Origin: Martinezella lusitana
GTDB lineage: Bacteria > Pseudomonadota > Alphaproteobacteria > Rhizobiales > Rhizobiaceae
Direction: 5' to 3'
Assembly: GCF_016901135.1 (NCBI RefSeq)
Contig: NZ_JAFEVL010000045.1
Span: forward strand, 868,001 to 932,000
DNA: 64,000 nucleotides
The notes below the pieces were generated by a model. It was given only the letters and a program-made list of their open reading frames with translations. It made no database searches and was not told the DNA's origin. This document shows, piece by piece, positions 7,974 through 16,713 of the stretch. A program made the position numbers and the translations under genes. Numbering within the stretch: the first letter of the stretch is position 1; every line of letters begins with the position of its first letter.

Positions 7974-9464
7974 CTAGCGTTTTTGTCCCACATGACGGCC
8001 GGCTCCCTCCGGCATTGGCAAAGCGGCATGCGCCGCGGCGATTGGCCTTAGCCTGGTCAGCACCTCCTCCGGTGCGGCCGTGGCCTTGCCCACCTTGGCG
8101 TCGACATGCAGCAGCATGTGCTCGCCAGTGGCGATCACATCGCCATTCACTGTGTCGTGCAGCCTATGGAAAACATGCAGCCGCTTCTCGTCCGACGCGA
8201 GGACCTGGCAGGTCGAATGAAGGGCCTGTCCGAGCTTGGCCTCGCCGATATGGCGGATATGGGTCTCCACCGTATAGTAGCTGTGGCCGCGTTCGACATA
8301 GTCGAAATCGACGCCGATCAGGCGCAGAAGCGCGTCTGACGTGTCGCCAAACACCTGCAGATAGCGATGCTCGGTCATGTGGCCGTTATAGTCGACCCAT
8401 GCCGGGCTGACCTTCGTGTCGATCAGGCGCAGCGGCCTTGCCACGTCCTGCGGCTTCTTCTCGCCGCCGCCGGCTGCCCAAAGGCTCTGTTCGAAATCCT
8501 TGAGCAGCTTGCCGGCGCCCCAGCCCTTGCCGCCATGGCTGCCTTTCAGGCTTTGCAGGATGCCGACGAGGTTTTCGTCGCGGATGCGTTCCAGCTCGCG
8601 GATCGACAATCCGTTTGCCTGCTCGTCCGACTGTTTGCCGATCTTCTCGACGAGGGCATCGTCGAGGTCGACGACGTCCATCAGTTTCGTCCAGTTCCAC
8701 TGCAACGCCGGGCCGAACTGCGCCAGGAAGTGACGCATGCCCGCTTCGCCGCCGGCAATGCGGTAGGTCTGGAACAGGCCCATCTGCGCCCAGCGCAGGC
8801 CGAAGGAGTAACGAATGACGTCGTCCAGCGTCTCGACGGTGCAGATATCGTCCTTGATCAGCCAGAGCGCCTCGCGCCAGAGCGCTTCCAGCAGGCGGTC
8901 GCCGACGAAAGCCTCGATCTCCTTGGCGATATGCACGCCCTTCATGCCGATCGGCGGCAGCCTGTCCATGGCGGCCTGGATCGTCGCAGCGCTTGTCTTT
9001 TCGCCGCCGACAATCTCGACCAGCGGCAGCAGATAGACCGGATTATAGGGATGGGCGACGAAGAGGCGTTCGGGATGGCGCATGTCGCGCTGCAGGTCGG
9101 TCGGGAGCAGGCCCGAAGTGGAGGAGCCGATCAGCGCATCCGACCGTGCCGCCGCGTCGATCTGCGTCAGGACATTGCGCTTGAGGTCCAGCCGCTCGGG
9201 CACGCTTTCCTGGATCCAGTCGGCACCGGCGACGGCTGCTTCCAGCGTGTCGCGGAACGTCAGTTTGCCGCGTGGCGGAAGGGGCGCGCCGGTCAGCATC
9301 GCATAGGCTTTTTCGGCATTATCAAGCACTTCGCCCACGATGCGGCCTGCCTCGGGGTGCGGATCGTAGACATCGACATCGATGCCGGCCAGCAGGAAGC
9401 GCGCGATCCATCCGCCGCCGATGACGCCGCCGCCGATACATGCCGCCTTGTTGATCTTCGTCAT
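7974..9464 (-). CDS. lcdH: Carnitine 3-dehydrogenase fused to a hot-dog thioesterase
   Basis: A 496-residue two-domain protein. Residues 1 to about 320 are a 3-hydroxyacyl-CoA-dehydrogenase-type NAD enzyme with CIGGGVIGGGW near the N-terminus and the catalytic-His block VAHPYNPVYLLPLVEIVGG. This matches L-carnitine 3-dehydrogenase (carnitine to 3-dehydrocarnitine). From about residue 350 a thioesterase domain follows (VDYNGHMTEHRYLQVFGD), equivalent to the separate betainyl-CoA thioesterase of Pseudomonas (CdhB). The fusion links the first step and a later step of carnitine breakdown. ATG at 9464 has TGAGG upstream and lies seven bases after the beta-keto-acid cleavage enzyme gene. Alternative: a generic hydroxyacyl-CoA dehydrogenase, less likely given the context. 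Confidence 0.9.
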   Translation of the reverse strand: MTKINKAACIGGGVIGGGWIARFLLAGIDVDVYDPHPEAGRIVGEVLDNAEKAYAMLTGAPLPPRGKLTFRDTLEAAVAGADWIQESVPERLDLKRNVLTQIDAAARSDALIGSSTSGLLPTDLQRDMRHPERLFVAHPYNPVYLLPLVEIVGGEKTSAATIQAAMDRLPPIGMKGVHIAKEIEAFVGDRLLEALWREALWLIKDDICTVETLDDVIRYSFGLRWAQMGLFQTYRIAGGEAGMRHFLAQFGPALQWNWTKLMDVVDLDDALVEKIGKQSDEQANGLSIRELERIRDENLVGILQSLKGSHGGKGWGAGKLLKDFEQSLWAAGGGEKKPQDVARPLRLIDTKVSPAWVDYNGHMTEHRYLQVFGDTSDALLRLIGVDFDYVERGHSYYTVETHIRHIGEAKLGQALHSTCQVLASDEKRLHVFHRLHDTVNGDVIATGEHMLLHVDAKVGKATAAPEEVLTRLRPIAAAHAALPMPEGAGRHVGQKR

Positions 9465-9471
9465 CGGGGCC

Positions 9472-10374
9472 TCAGCGCTTCGTGAGTTTCAGTTTCTTGC
9501 GGACATCTTCAGGGCCGATGATGCGCGCGCCCATGCCTTCGACCACCTGCACTGCCTTTTCGACGAGCTGGGCGTTGGTGGCGAGCATGCCTTTTCCAGC
9601 ATAGAGATTGTCTTCGAGGCCGACGCGGACATTGCCTCCGGCAAGGATGGCAGCAGCAGGGTAGGCCATGGCGTTGCGACCGATGGAAAAGGCCGAGAAG
9701 GTCCAGCTGGTGGAAACGTTGTTGACCATCGCCATGAAGGTGTTCAGGTCGTCGGGCGCCCCCCAAGGGATGCCCATGCAGAGCTGGATGAGGACCGGGT
9801 CCTCAATAAGACCCTCCTCGGCAAGCTGTTTGGCAAACCAGAGATGACCGGTATCGAAGGCCTCGATTTCGGGGCGCACGCCGAGATCGGTCATCTTCTT
9901 CGCCATGGCCCTCAGCATGGAGGGCGTATTGGTCATGACATAGTCGCCGAGGCTGAAGTTCATCGTGCCGCAATCGAGCGTGCAGATTTCCGGCAGGCAT
10001 TCGGCGACATGGCTGACACGTTCGGCCGCGCCTGCCATGTCGGTGCCCTTAGGGTTCAGAGGCAGCGGGCTTTCGACATCGCCGAAAATCAGGTCGCCGC
10101 CCATGCCGGCAGTCAGGTTCAGCACCACGTCGACGTCTGCCGAGCGGATTCGGTCGGTGACCTCCTTGTAGAGATCGTTGCGGCGGCTGGCAGCTCCGGT
10201 TTCCGGATCGCGGACGTGGCAGTGAACGATTGCCGCCCCAGCCTTGGCGGCGTCGATCGCCGAATCCGCGATCTGCTTGGGAGTAATCGGAACATGACTG
10301 GATTTCGAAACCGTATCGCCGGAGCCTGTCACGGCGCAGGTGATGAAGACATCGCGGTTCATCGCAAGAGGCAT
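9472..10374 (-). CDS. cdhC: Beta-keto-acid cleavage enzyme (DUF849), candidate dehydrocarnitine cleavage enzyme
   Basis: A 300-residue TIM-barrel protein of the BKACE (DUF849) family. These zinc enzymes condense a beta-keto acid with acetyl-CoA to give acetoacetate and a new CoA ester. The zinc-binding HCHVRD motif is at residues 51-56, and NVRVGLEDNLY lies near the C-terminus. ATG at 10374 was chosen because GAGGGAG precedes it by about seven bases. In carnitine catabolism the partner reaction is 3-dehydrocarnitine plus acetyl-CoA to acetoacetate and betainyl-CoA, which the adjacent fused thioesterase would release as glycine betaine. It is the first gene of the minus-strand operon and faces the AraC regulator across about 97 bases. 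Confidence 0.88.
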   Translation of the reverse strand: MPLAMNRDVFITCAVTGSGDTVSKSSHVPITPKQIADSAIDAAKAGAAIVHCHVRDPETGAASRRNDLYKEVTDRIRSADVDVVLNLTAGMGGDLIFGDVESPLPLNPKGTDMAGAAERVSHVAECLPEICTLDCGTMNFSLGDYVMTNTPSMLRAMAKKMTDLGVRPEIEAFDTGHLWFAKQLAEEGLIEDPVLIQLCMGIPWGAPDDLNTFMAMVNNVSTSWTFSAFSIGRNAMAYPAAAILAGGNVRVGLEDNLYAGKGMLATNAQLVEKAVQVVEGMGARIIGPEDVRKKLKLTKR

Positions 10375-10471
10375 TTTGTTCTCCCTCGTATTAAGGACAT
10401 TACGAGGCATGCGACATCTTCATGCTTTGCATTATTGGAACAAGTCGATACATTATCGGAAATTTGAGATA

Positions 10472-11470
10472 ATGGTTATGCTGACCTCGTCCGATACGCC
10501 ACTCGACATCGATCTGCTGGTCCTGCCGGAAACGAACCTGATCCTGATTGCATCGGTGATCGAGCCGTTGCGCGGGGCCAATCGCATTTCCGGCGCCGAG
10601 ATCTATCGCTGGCGCCTGCTTACGCCGGATGGTTCGCCGGTGGAGACGACCAGCCTCATCCCGGTGCCCGCGTCCGGCGGTTTCAGGCCGATGTCGGATA
10701 CGGCGCCGCTCTTCGTGCTTGCGAGCTACAACTGGCGGCGCAGCGCCACGCAGGCGTTGAAGATGCAACTGTCGCAGACCGCGCGCCATCGCTCGATGAT
10801 TGCGGGCATCGAATCCGGCAGCTGGCTTTTGGCCGAGGCGAGCCTTCTCGACAATGTCTCAGCCGCCGTCCACTGGGAGGATTTCGACGATTTTGCGCTG
10901 GCCTATCCGCAGGTGCGCGCCGTCAAGGACCGCTTCGTGATCGACGGCAAACGCATCACCACGGCCGGCTCTTTGCCGACGGTTGATCTGATGCTCGAAA
11001 TCATTCGCCGGCGGCAGGGTTATTCGCTGGCGCTCGAGGTTAGCCGCTTGTTCATCTACGAGCCGGCGTCCGCCCAAAGTGCTGCGGAGCTTTCACCGTC
11101 GACCGCGGGTCTGCGCATGCGCGATCCACGCGTCGCGCAGGCCATCCGTCTGATGGAAGACCATATCGAGCAGCCGTTGGTTCTGGCGCGCCTGGCGCGC
11201 CGCGTCGGTATCAGCGCACGCCATCTGCAGGCGCTTTTCCAGGACAGCATCGGCGCGCCGCCGCATGTGCACTATCTGGCACTTCGACTGAACGCGGCGC
11301 GACGCAAGGTGATCGAGACGAAGGACTCCTTTGCCGAGATCGCGGCAGCAACCGGCTTCAATTCGGCCTCGGCATTCTCCCGCAGCTACAGGGCGAGCTT
11401 TTCCGAAAGCCCATCCGGTACGCGCCGCAGGCTGCGCGGTCGCGTCACGGCTGCAGCAGAGCGGACATAG
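10472..11470 (+). CDS. AraC/GlxA-family transcriptional regulator, CdhR-like
   Basis: A 332-residue regulator with an N-terminal DJ-1/PfpI (class I glutamine amidotransferase-like) sensor domain (LVLPETNLILIASVIEPLRGAN onward) and a C-terminal AraC double helix-turn-helix (VAQAIRLMEDHIEQPLVLARLARRVG; FAEIAAATGFNSASAFSRSYR). This architecture is that of CdhR, the carnitine-responsive activator of Pseudomonas, and of GbdR-type betaine regulators. ATG at 10472 was selected because the domain begins there; the longer in-frame extension would run into the divergent cdhC-type gene. Divergent placement indicates control of the carnitine operon. Its last 26 bases overlap the convergent LysR gene. Confidence 0.88.
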   Translation: MVMLTSSDTPLDIDLLVLPETNLILIASVIEPLRGANRISGAEIYRWRLLTPDGSPVETTSLIPVPASGGFRPMSDTAPLFVLASYNWRRSATQALKMQLSQTARHRSMIAGIESGSWLLAEASLLDNVSAAVHWEDFDDFALAYPQVRAVKDRFVIDGKRITTAGSLPTVDLMLEIIRRRQGYSLALEVSRLFIYEPASAQSAAELSPSTAGLRMRDPRVAQAIRLMEDHIEQPLVLARLARRVGISARHLQALFQDSIGAPPHVHYLALRLNAARRKVIETKDSFAEIAAATGFNSASAFSRSYRASFSESPSGTRRRLRGRVTAAAERT

Positions 11471-12320
11471 GCTGGAAAGCTTCACGCACCCTTTCGGCAA
11501 GCTCCTGAATTGCCTCGCTCGAATGATAGGGATTGCGGCGAAGCACGACGCGGGAGGAATCGACGGGCGGGAAGCCGTCTTCGCTCGTCAGCTCCCGGCA
11601 TCCATGCGGAATATTACTGCGCGATAGCGTCGAAACGGCAAGGCCGGCCAGGACGGCGTTCTTCAGGCCCGAACTGGTGTCGGCGACGAAGGCGATGCGA
11701 TAGTGCAATCCCGTTTGGTCCAGGGATCGCAGAGCGAAATCGCGGCACCATGTCGAGTTGCGGTAGACCGCAATCGGCAGCGGTGTCGCTTCGTGCAGGC
11801 GATGTACCAGCGAGGTCACCCAGACCGTGGGGTCGATGCAGAGAATTTCACCCGTCGTCTGGTTGCTCCAGTCGAAGACGACAGCCAGATCGAGTTCGTC
11901 CTTTTCCAGGGCTGCAAGGTTTCGGGCGGTATAGTCGCAGGAAACGGTCACCTCGACAGCCGGATGCCTGACGGCAAAGGCGGCAAGTGCCGCAGGCAGA
12001 ATGGTCTGGCTGTACTCTTCCGGAATTCCGATCCGCACTGGTCCGTCAAGTGGCTTGGTGCGGATCGTCGCGGCCGCCTCGTTCAGAAGCTCAATGACCC
12101 GTTGTGCATAGGGAAGCAACTGATTGCCCGCCCGGGTCAGGACCGCTCCTCGCGCATTTCTCTCGAACAGCGTCTCGCCGATCGTTTCCTCGAGGCGCTT
12201 GATCTGGGCGCTGACGGCCGATTGCGTGCGGCCGATACGCTGCGCGGCAAGGGAAAAATTCAACGTCTCGCTGATGACGAGAAAGGTCCGGAGCAAATCG
12301 CTTTCGATGGGTTCGTGCAT
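11445..12320 (-). CDS. LysR-family transcriptional regulator
   Basis: A 291-residue LysR regulator: N-terminal winged helix-turn-helix (LLRTFLVISETLNFSLAAQRIGRTQSAVSAQIKRLEETIGETLFERNARG) and a periplasmic-binding-like effector domain. ATG at 12320 starts just before the helix-turn-helix; a GTG four codons earlier is also possible, and neither has a strong ribosome binding site. It is divergent from the EamA transporter gene, with the 113-base interval between them probably holding their shared control region. The effector is unknown. Confidence 0.88.
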   Translation of the reverse strand: MHEPIESDLLRTFLVISETLNFSLAAQRIGRTQSAVSAQIKRLEETIGETLFERNARGAVLTRAGNQLLPYAQRVIELLNEAAATIRTKPLDGPVRIGIPEEYSQTILPAALAAFAVRHPAVEVTVSCDYTARNLAALEKDELDLAVVFDWSNQTTGEILCIDPTVWVTSLVHRLHEATPLPIAVYRNSTWCRDFALRSLDQTGLHYRIAFVADTSSGLKNAVLAGLAVSTLSRSNIPHGCRELTSEDGFPPVDSSRVVLRRNPYHSSEAIQELAERVREAFQPMSALLQP

Positions 12321-12433
12321 GGGGCAAGTCACAAATATTTCTGATAGCTACTATCTCTACTATTCGTTTGTCTGATGTCAAATATCGGCGCACACAGTGG
12401 GCGTTCCTTCTGTTTCCTCACTGAGTCCGTTAC

Positions 12434-13345
12434 ATGACATTCCAGTTCCCGACCCGCTCCGCTTTTGCCAGCGATTATGAGAGGGGCGTTATACTCGTGG
12501 CTACGGCAATGCTTGCGTGGAGCTGCAGCGGCATCTACGCACGCCTTCTGACCACGGACATTTGGACGGCGATCGCCTGGCGATCATTGTTTGGCGGCCT
12601 GTTCCTGCTGATTCCCAGCTTTTTCCTCGAAGGTGGGTTTTCACGGCGCCAATGGGCCTCGATCTTTCATCCTTCCGGCCTGGCGATGCTCGCCTGCCAG
12701 ATGATAAGTCAGGCCTGCTTCATCGGCGCGCTCTACATGACCACGGTCGCAAATGTGACCATGATCTATGCGACGGCACCATTCATCGCTGCGTTTCTCA
12801 GCTGGTCCATGCTGAAGGAGCGCGTGGCGAAGCGGACGTTGATTGCCGGCGGCGTCTGTCTCATCGGTGTTGCCGTCATCGTCGCCTCCTCGATCGGTGG
12901 CGGCACCGGCGTCGGCGACCTGCTGGCGCTCGGCATGACAATCACTTTCGCGCTGATCATCGTTATCCCGCGTATGGATCGCAGCATTCCGATCCTGCCG
13001 TCGAGCGTTGTCGGCGGGCTCCTGACATTCGTGATCTTCGTGCCTTTCGCCTCGACAAGCTCGCTGGACGTTTACAACTGGCTTTTGCTGGCCGCCTTCG
13101 GGGCGACGAATTTCGCGCTCGCCTTCGTCCTCTTCCTTTTCGGGTCCAGGCGAATGCCCGCGGCCGATGCGGCCCTCATCAGTTCGATGGAGATCGTGTT
13201 GACCCCCTTCTGGGTCTGGCTTTTCTTCTCCGAGACGCCGCCCGTTGCCACATTCATCGGTGGGGCGATCATCTTTGCGACGATCGTCTGGCACACGGCC
13301 GTCGATCTCCGACATGGCCGCCGTGCGCGTGCGCCTGCCGAATAG
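12434..13345 (+). CDS. EamA/DMT-family transporter
   Basis: A 303-residue inner-membrane protein with about ten hydrophobic segments in two repeats, matching drug/metabolite transporter exporters of the EamA family (ATAMLAWSCSGIYARLLTTDIWTAIAWRSLFGG at the start; MEIVLTPFWVWLFFSETP in the second repeat). Members export amino acids, metabolites or drugs; the substrate cannot be told here. It is divergently paired with the LysR regulator, a common arrangement for an inducible exporter. ATG at 12434 has only a weak ribosome binding site. Confidence 0.85.
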   Translation: MTFQFPTRSAFASDYERGVILVATAMLAWSCSGIYARLLTTDIWTAIAWRSLFGGLFLLIPSFFLEGGFSRRQWASIFHPSGLAMLACQMISQACFIGALYMTTVANVTMIYATAPFIAAFLSWSMLKERVAKRTLIAGGVCLIGVAVIVASSIGGGTGVGDLLALGMTITFALIIVIPRMDRSIPILPSSVVGGLLTFVIFVPFASTSSLDVYNWLLLAAFGATNFALAFVLFLFGSRRMPAADAALISSMEIVLTPFWVWLFFSETPPVATFIGGAIIFATIVWHTAVDLRHGRRARAPAE

Positions 13346-13419
13346 GCTATAGCCATCGGCCCTCGTCTCGGCAAAGATAGCGGCTTGAGCCTCGATTTCA
13401 CAAAAGCGATGAAAACGTC

Positions 13420-15462
13420 ATGACCTCCAACGATCCCTTGCTCCAGCCCTATCAGCTCAAGCACCTCACCTTGAAGAACCGCATCATGTCGACGGCGCAT
13501 GAGCCGGCCTACTCCGAAGATGGCATGCCGACGGATCGGTACAGGCTCTATCATCGCGAGAAGGCGAAGGGTGGCATCGCACTGACCATGACGGCGGGTT
13601 CGGCAGTTGTGTCACCGGATTCGCCGCCGGCCTTCGGCAATCTCCATGCCTATCGCGATGAGATCGTTCCGTGGCTGAAGAAACTGACTGACGACTGTCA
13701 TGAGTTCGGCGCGGCTGTGATGATCCAGTTGACCCATCTCGGCCGCCGCACCGGTTGGAATAAGGGAGACTGGCTGCCGGTGCTGGCGCCGTCGCCGATC
13801 CGCGAGCCAGCGCACCGCGCCTTTCCGAAGGCCGCCGAGGATTGGGATATCGAGCGCATCATCGCGGATTTCGCCGCCGCGGCTCAGCGCATGCAGGATG
13901 CCGGCCTCGATGGCATCGAAATCGAGGCCTATGGCCATCTGACCGACGGCTTCTGGTCGCCGGCGACGAACAGGCGTGAGGACGAGTTCGGCGGCTCACT
14001 CGACAATCGCATGCGCTTTTCGATGATGATGACGGAGGCGATCCGCAAGGCGGTCGGCCCGGATTTCATCGTCGGCATGCGCATGGTGGCCGATGAGGAT
14101 TGGGAGAAGGGTCTTTCGCGGGAAGAGGGCATCGAGATCGCCAGGCGGCTCGCCGCCTCGGGAAACATCGACTTCCTTAACATTATTCGCGGCCATATCG
14201 ACAGCGATACGGCGCTCAACAACGTCATTCCTATCCAGGGGATGGCATCTGCTCCGCATCTGGATTTTGCCGGCGAGGTGAGGGCGGCGACCAAGTTCCC
14301 GGTCTTTCACGCTGCCCGCATCAGCGATGTTGCCACCGCGCGCCACGCGATCGCGGAAGGCAAGCTCGACATGGTCGGCATGACGCGCGCCCATATTGCC
14401 GATCCGCATATCGTCAACAAGATCATGTCAGGGCAGGAAGCGCATATCCGCCCTTGCGTCGGCGCCACCTACTGTCTCGATCGGATCTACGAGGGTGGCG
14501 AGGCGCTCTGTATTCACAATGCGGCGACGAGCCGCGAGGCAGACATGCCGCATCAGATCGAGAAGGCGCCGGTATCGCGGAAGGCCGTCGTCATCGGTGC
14601 CGGCCCTGCCGGGTTGGAGGCGGCGCGCGTCCTTGGCGAGCGTGGTCACAAGGTTGACGTGCTCGAAGCAAGCGGCAAGGCCGGCGGTCAGGTCAATCTC
14701 CTCACCCGCAATCCGCGCCGCAAGGAGATGATCGGCATTATCGATTGGCGGCTGTCCGAATTGGAGCGCCTTGGCGTCACGATCCATTACGATGTCTATG
14801 CCGGGGCGGATGAGGTGATGGCATTCGAGCCCGATCTCGTCGTCGTGGCGACGGGTGGCATCGCGCAGTCGCCCGAACTCGACGGTGGCGATGGCCTTGT
14901 CACGTCTTCATGGGACATTCTGGCCGGCGCCGTGAAGCCTGAGGGGCACGTCCTGCTCTACGACGACAATGGCGGGCATCCGGGCATGTCGGCCGCCGAG
15001 GTCATTGCCAATAGCGGCGCCGAACTGGAGCTTGTCTCGCCGGAGCGTTTCTTCGCGCCGGAAATGGGCGGCATGAACCATGTGCCCTATGCAAAAGCCT
15101 TTGCCGAGAAGAATGTCCGGGTCACCATCAATACGCGGCTGAAATCGGTGCGCCGCGACGGCAATGCGCTGGTTGCGGTTCTGGGGTCCGATTTTTCCGA
15201 GCAGACGCAATGGGAGCGCCGTGTTTCCCAGGTCGTGGTCGAGCATGGCACCGTCGCCAATGACGAGCTTTACCTTGAGTTGAAGCCGCTGTCGCGCAAC
15301 CTCGGCGCCGTCGACTATCCGGCCCTGATCGTGCGTCGTGCGCCGCTGCCGGCAAAAAACGAAGCCGGTGTATTCGACCTGATCCGCATCGGCGACGCGA
15401 TCGCAAGCCGCAATATCCATGCCGCCATTTATGATGCGCTGCGCTATTGCTCGCTGCTGTGA
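13420..15462 (+). CDS. Old-yellow-enzyme/trimethylamine-dehydrogenase-like demethylase (DgcA/StcD-type)
   Basis: A 680-residue flavoprotein. Residues 1-340 form an FMN TIM barrel, followed by a Cys-containing linker and then a two-domain FAD/NAD(P) part starting with VVIGAGPAGLEAARVLGERG near residue 390. The family includes dimethylamine/trimethylamine dehydrogenase, 2,4-dienoyl-CoA reductase, dimethylglycine demethylase (DgcA) and N-methylproline demethylase (StcD). The Fe-S linker has C346, C352 and C364, but the position of the second cysteine of the classic motif is A349 (CVGATYC). An N-demethylating role is inferred from this resemblance and from nearby carnitine, ABC and amine-oxidase genes. 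Its last 19 bases overlap the convergent LacI gene. Confidence 0.82.
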   Translation: MTSNDPLLQPYQLKHLTLKNRIMSTAHEPAYSEDGMPTDRYRLYHREKAKGGIALTMTAGSAVVSPDSPPAFGNLHAYRDEIVPWLKKLTDDCHEFGAAVMIQLTHLGRRTGWNKGDWLPVLAPSPIREPAHRAFPKAAEDWDIERIIADFAAAAQRMQDAGLDGIEIEAYGHLTDGFWSPATNRREDEFGGSLDNRMRFSMMMTEAIRKAVGPDFIVGMRMVADEDWEKGLSREEGIEIARRLAASGNIDFLNIIRGHIDSDTALNNVIPIQGMASAPHLDFAGEVRAATKFPVFHAARISDVATARHAIAEGKLDMVGMTRAHIADPHIVNKIMSGQEAHIRPCVGATYCLDRIYEGGEALCIHNAATSREADMPHQIEKAPVSRKAVVIGAGPAGLEAARVLGERGHKVDVLEASGKAGGQVNLLTRNPRRKEMIGIIDWRLSELERLGVTIHYDVYAGADEVMAFEPDLVVVATGGIAQSPELDGGDGLVTSSWDILAGAVKPEGHVLLYDDNGGHPGMSAAEVIANSGAELELVSPERFFAPEMGGMNHVPYAKAFAEKNVRVTINTRLKSVRRDGNALVAVLGSDFSEQTQWERRVSQVVVEHGTVANDELYLELKPLSRNLGAVDYPALIVRRAPLPAKNEAGVFDLIRIGDAIASRNIHAAIYDALRYCSLL

Positions 15463-16526
15463 GGCGGCCAGGCCACCGATCCACGCTTGATCAGGCTCGT
15501 TTTAACGGCGGTGCGCTCGACAGGCATGTCCTTGCCGTTCAGCCTTGAAATCAGCCTTTCGGCTGCCTTCTTGCCCATCTCGTAGACCGGTTGGTCGACG
15601 ACGGTGATTGGCGGCGTGGTGACGGTCGTCCAATCGGCATCCAGAAAGGAAATCATCGAGATATCGTCGGGTATGGACAGGCCGATAGCTTGCAGCGACT
15701 TGAAGACTCTGAGGCCGACGAGACTGTCGGATGCGACGAGCGCGGTCGGCGCCGGCATTTCTTGCAACAGGTGTTTGACGACTGCATCCGTGCGCGCCTG
15801 ATCAGTGGCGCCGAGCCGTATATAGCGCTGCGGGTCTTCAATGCCCGCCGCAGCCTGCGCTTCCAGCACCCCTTCCACGCGCTCGCGCACTGCGGAGTTG
15901 GAAAGCTCACGGCTGTCGGTGAGCCGCTCGTCGTCGGCGTCCATGGCCGATATATAGGCGATATGACGATGCCCCATATCGAGCAGGTAGCGTGTTGCGG
16001 TGGCGGCGGCGTCGAAGTCATCGCCCGTTACGGAGTCGACACCAAGCTCCGGGATGCTTCTGTCGAACAGCACAAGCGGCACGCCGACGCGGCGTATGTC
16101 CTGCAGGTGTTCCATTCGGTCGCATCGCGCCGGCGTGACGATCAATCCGTCGACGCGCTTGCCGATCAGCAGGTCCACCGCCGACTTTTCAGCTTCGAGT
16201 TCTTCTCCGGAATTGGCGATGATCACATTGAAGCCGGCCAAGCGCGCGACGTCGCTGATGCCGCGCACGGCGAGGCTGAAGAAGGCGTTCTCGATATCGC
16301 CGACGACCACGCCGATAATGCCGGATTTGCCAGTCGTCATGCTGCGGGCTAGCTCGTTCGGCCGATACTCGAGCGCTGCGGCTGCGGCCGTCACCTGCTC
16401 GCGAACCTTGTCACTGACCACGCCGTAGCCGCCCAGAACACGCGCTGCGGTGGCCTTCGAGACCTTCGCCGCCCTGGCGACATCGGCGACGGTAACGGAG
16501 CGTTTCGAAGCAAGCGGTTCTTCCAT
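15444..16526 (-). CDS. LacI-family transcriptional regulator
   Basis: A 360-residue LacI/GalR regulator. The DNA-binding domain is VTVADVARAAKVSKATAARVLGGYGVVSDKVREQV, followed by the hinge EYRPNELARSMTTGKSGIIGVVV and a periplasmic-binding-type ligand domain. It is divergent from an amino-acid-type ABC importer. Two identical 12-bp palindromes in the interval, 21 bp apart, are obvious candidate operators, suggesting repression of both the importer and itself. Its stop overlaps the end of the demethylase gene. The ligand is unknown; regulators in this position usually sense the imported compound. Confidence 0.92.
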   Translation of the reverse strand: MEEPLASKRSVTVADVARAAKVSKATAARVLGGYGVVSDKVREQVTAAAAALEYRPNELARSMTTGKSGIIGVVVGDIENAFFSLAVRGISDVARLAGFNVIIANSGEELEAEKSAVDLLIGKRVDGLIVTPARCDRMEHLQDIRRVGVPLVLFDRSIPELGVDSVTGDDFDAAATATRYLLDMGHRHIAYISAMDADDERLTDSRELSNSAVRERVEGVLEAQAAAGIEDPQRYIRLGATDQARTDAVVKHLLQEMPAPTALVASDSLVGLRVFKSLQAIGLSIPDDISMISFLDADWTTVTTPPITVVDQPVYEMGKKAAERLISRLNGKDMPVERTAVKTSLIKRGSVAWPPHSSEQ

Positions 16527-16586
16527 GGGATGACGACTACAAGAGTTGTTGACGGGCGGTCAATCTCAAGTTAACAAATATCCATT

Positions 16587-16598
16587 GAGACCGGTCTC
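16587..16598. promoter_or_regulatory. LacI-type operator, copy 1
   Basis: A perfect 12-bp palindrome, GAGACCGGTCTC, within the 187-base divergent region. LacI-family operators are typically even palindromes with a central CG like this one. The copy lies 61 bases upstream of the LacI start codon and 116 bases before the binding-protein start. Confidence 0.75.
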
Positions 16599-16607
16599 TT
16601 TATATCT

Positions 16608-16619
16608 GAGACCGGTCTC
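16608..16619. promoter_or_regulatory. LacI-type operator, copy 2
   Basis: A second identical GAGACCGGTCTC. Its centre is exactly 21 bp, or two helical turns, from the first, so two repressor dimers would sit on the same face of the DNA. Flanks are also similar (TTGAGACC... and CTGAGACC..., both followed by TT or TTG). Confidence 0.75.
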
Positions 16620-16713
16620 TTGTCCAGATATCCCTTTTCGATTGTCGATCAGGGATATGGGCGTAGCATGCATGAATGCCGATAAGAGCATCCTTTCAGA
16701 GCGGAGAACGAAC

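Noticed and set aside
6699..8051. 450-codon plus-strand frame
   Set aside because: Antisense to the acyl-CoA dehydrogenase gene; the composition is the mirror of a high-GC coding strand.
16546..16713. Upstream extension of the amino-acid binding protein
   Set aside because: It would translate the twin LacI operators and displace the signal peptide; ATG at 16714 has a good ribosome binding site.
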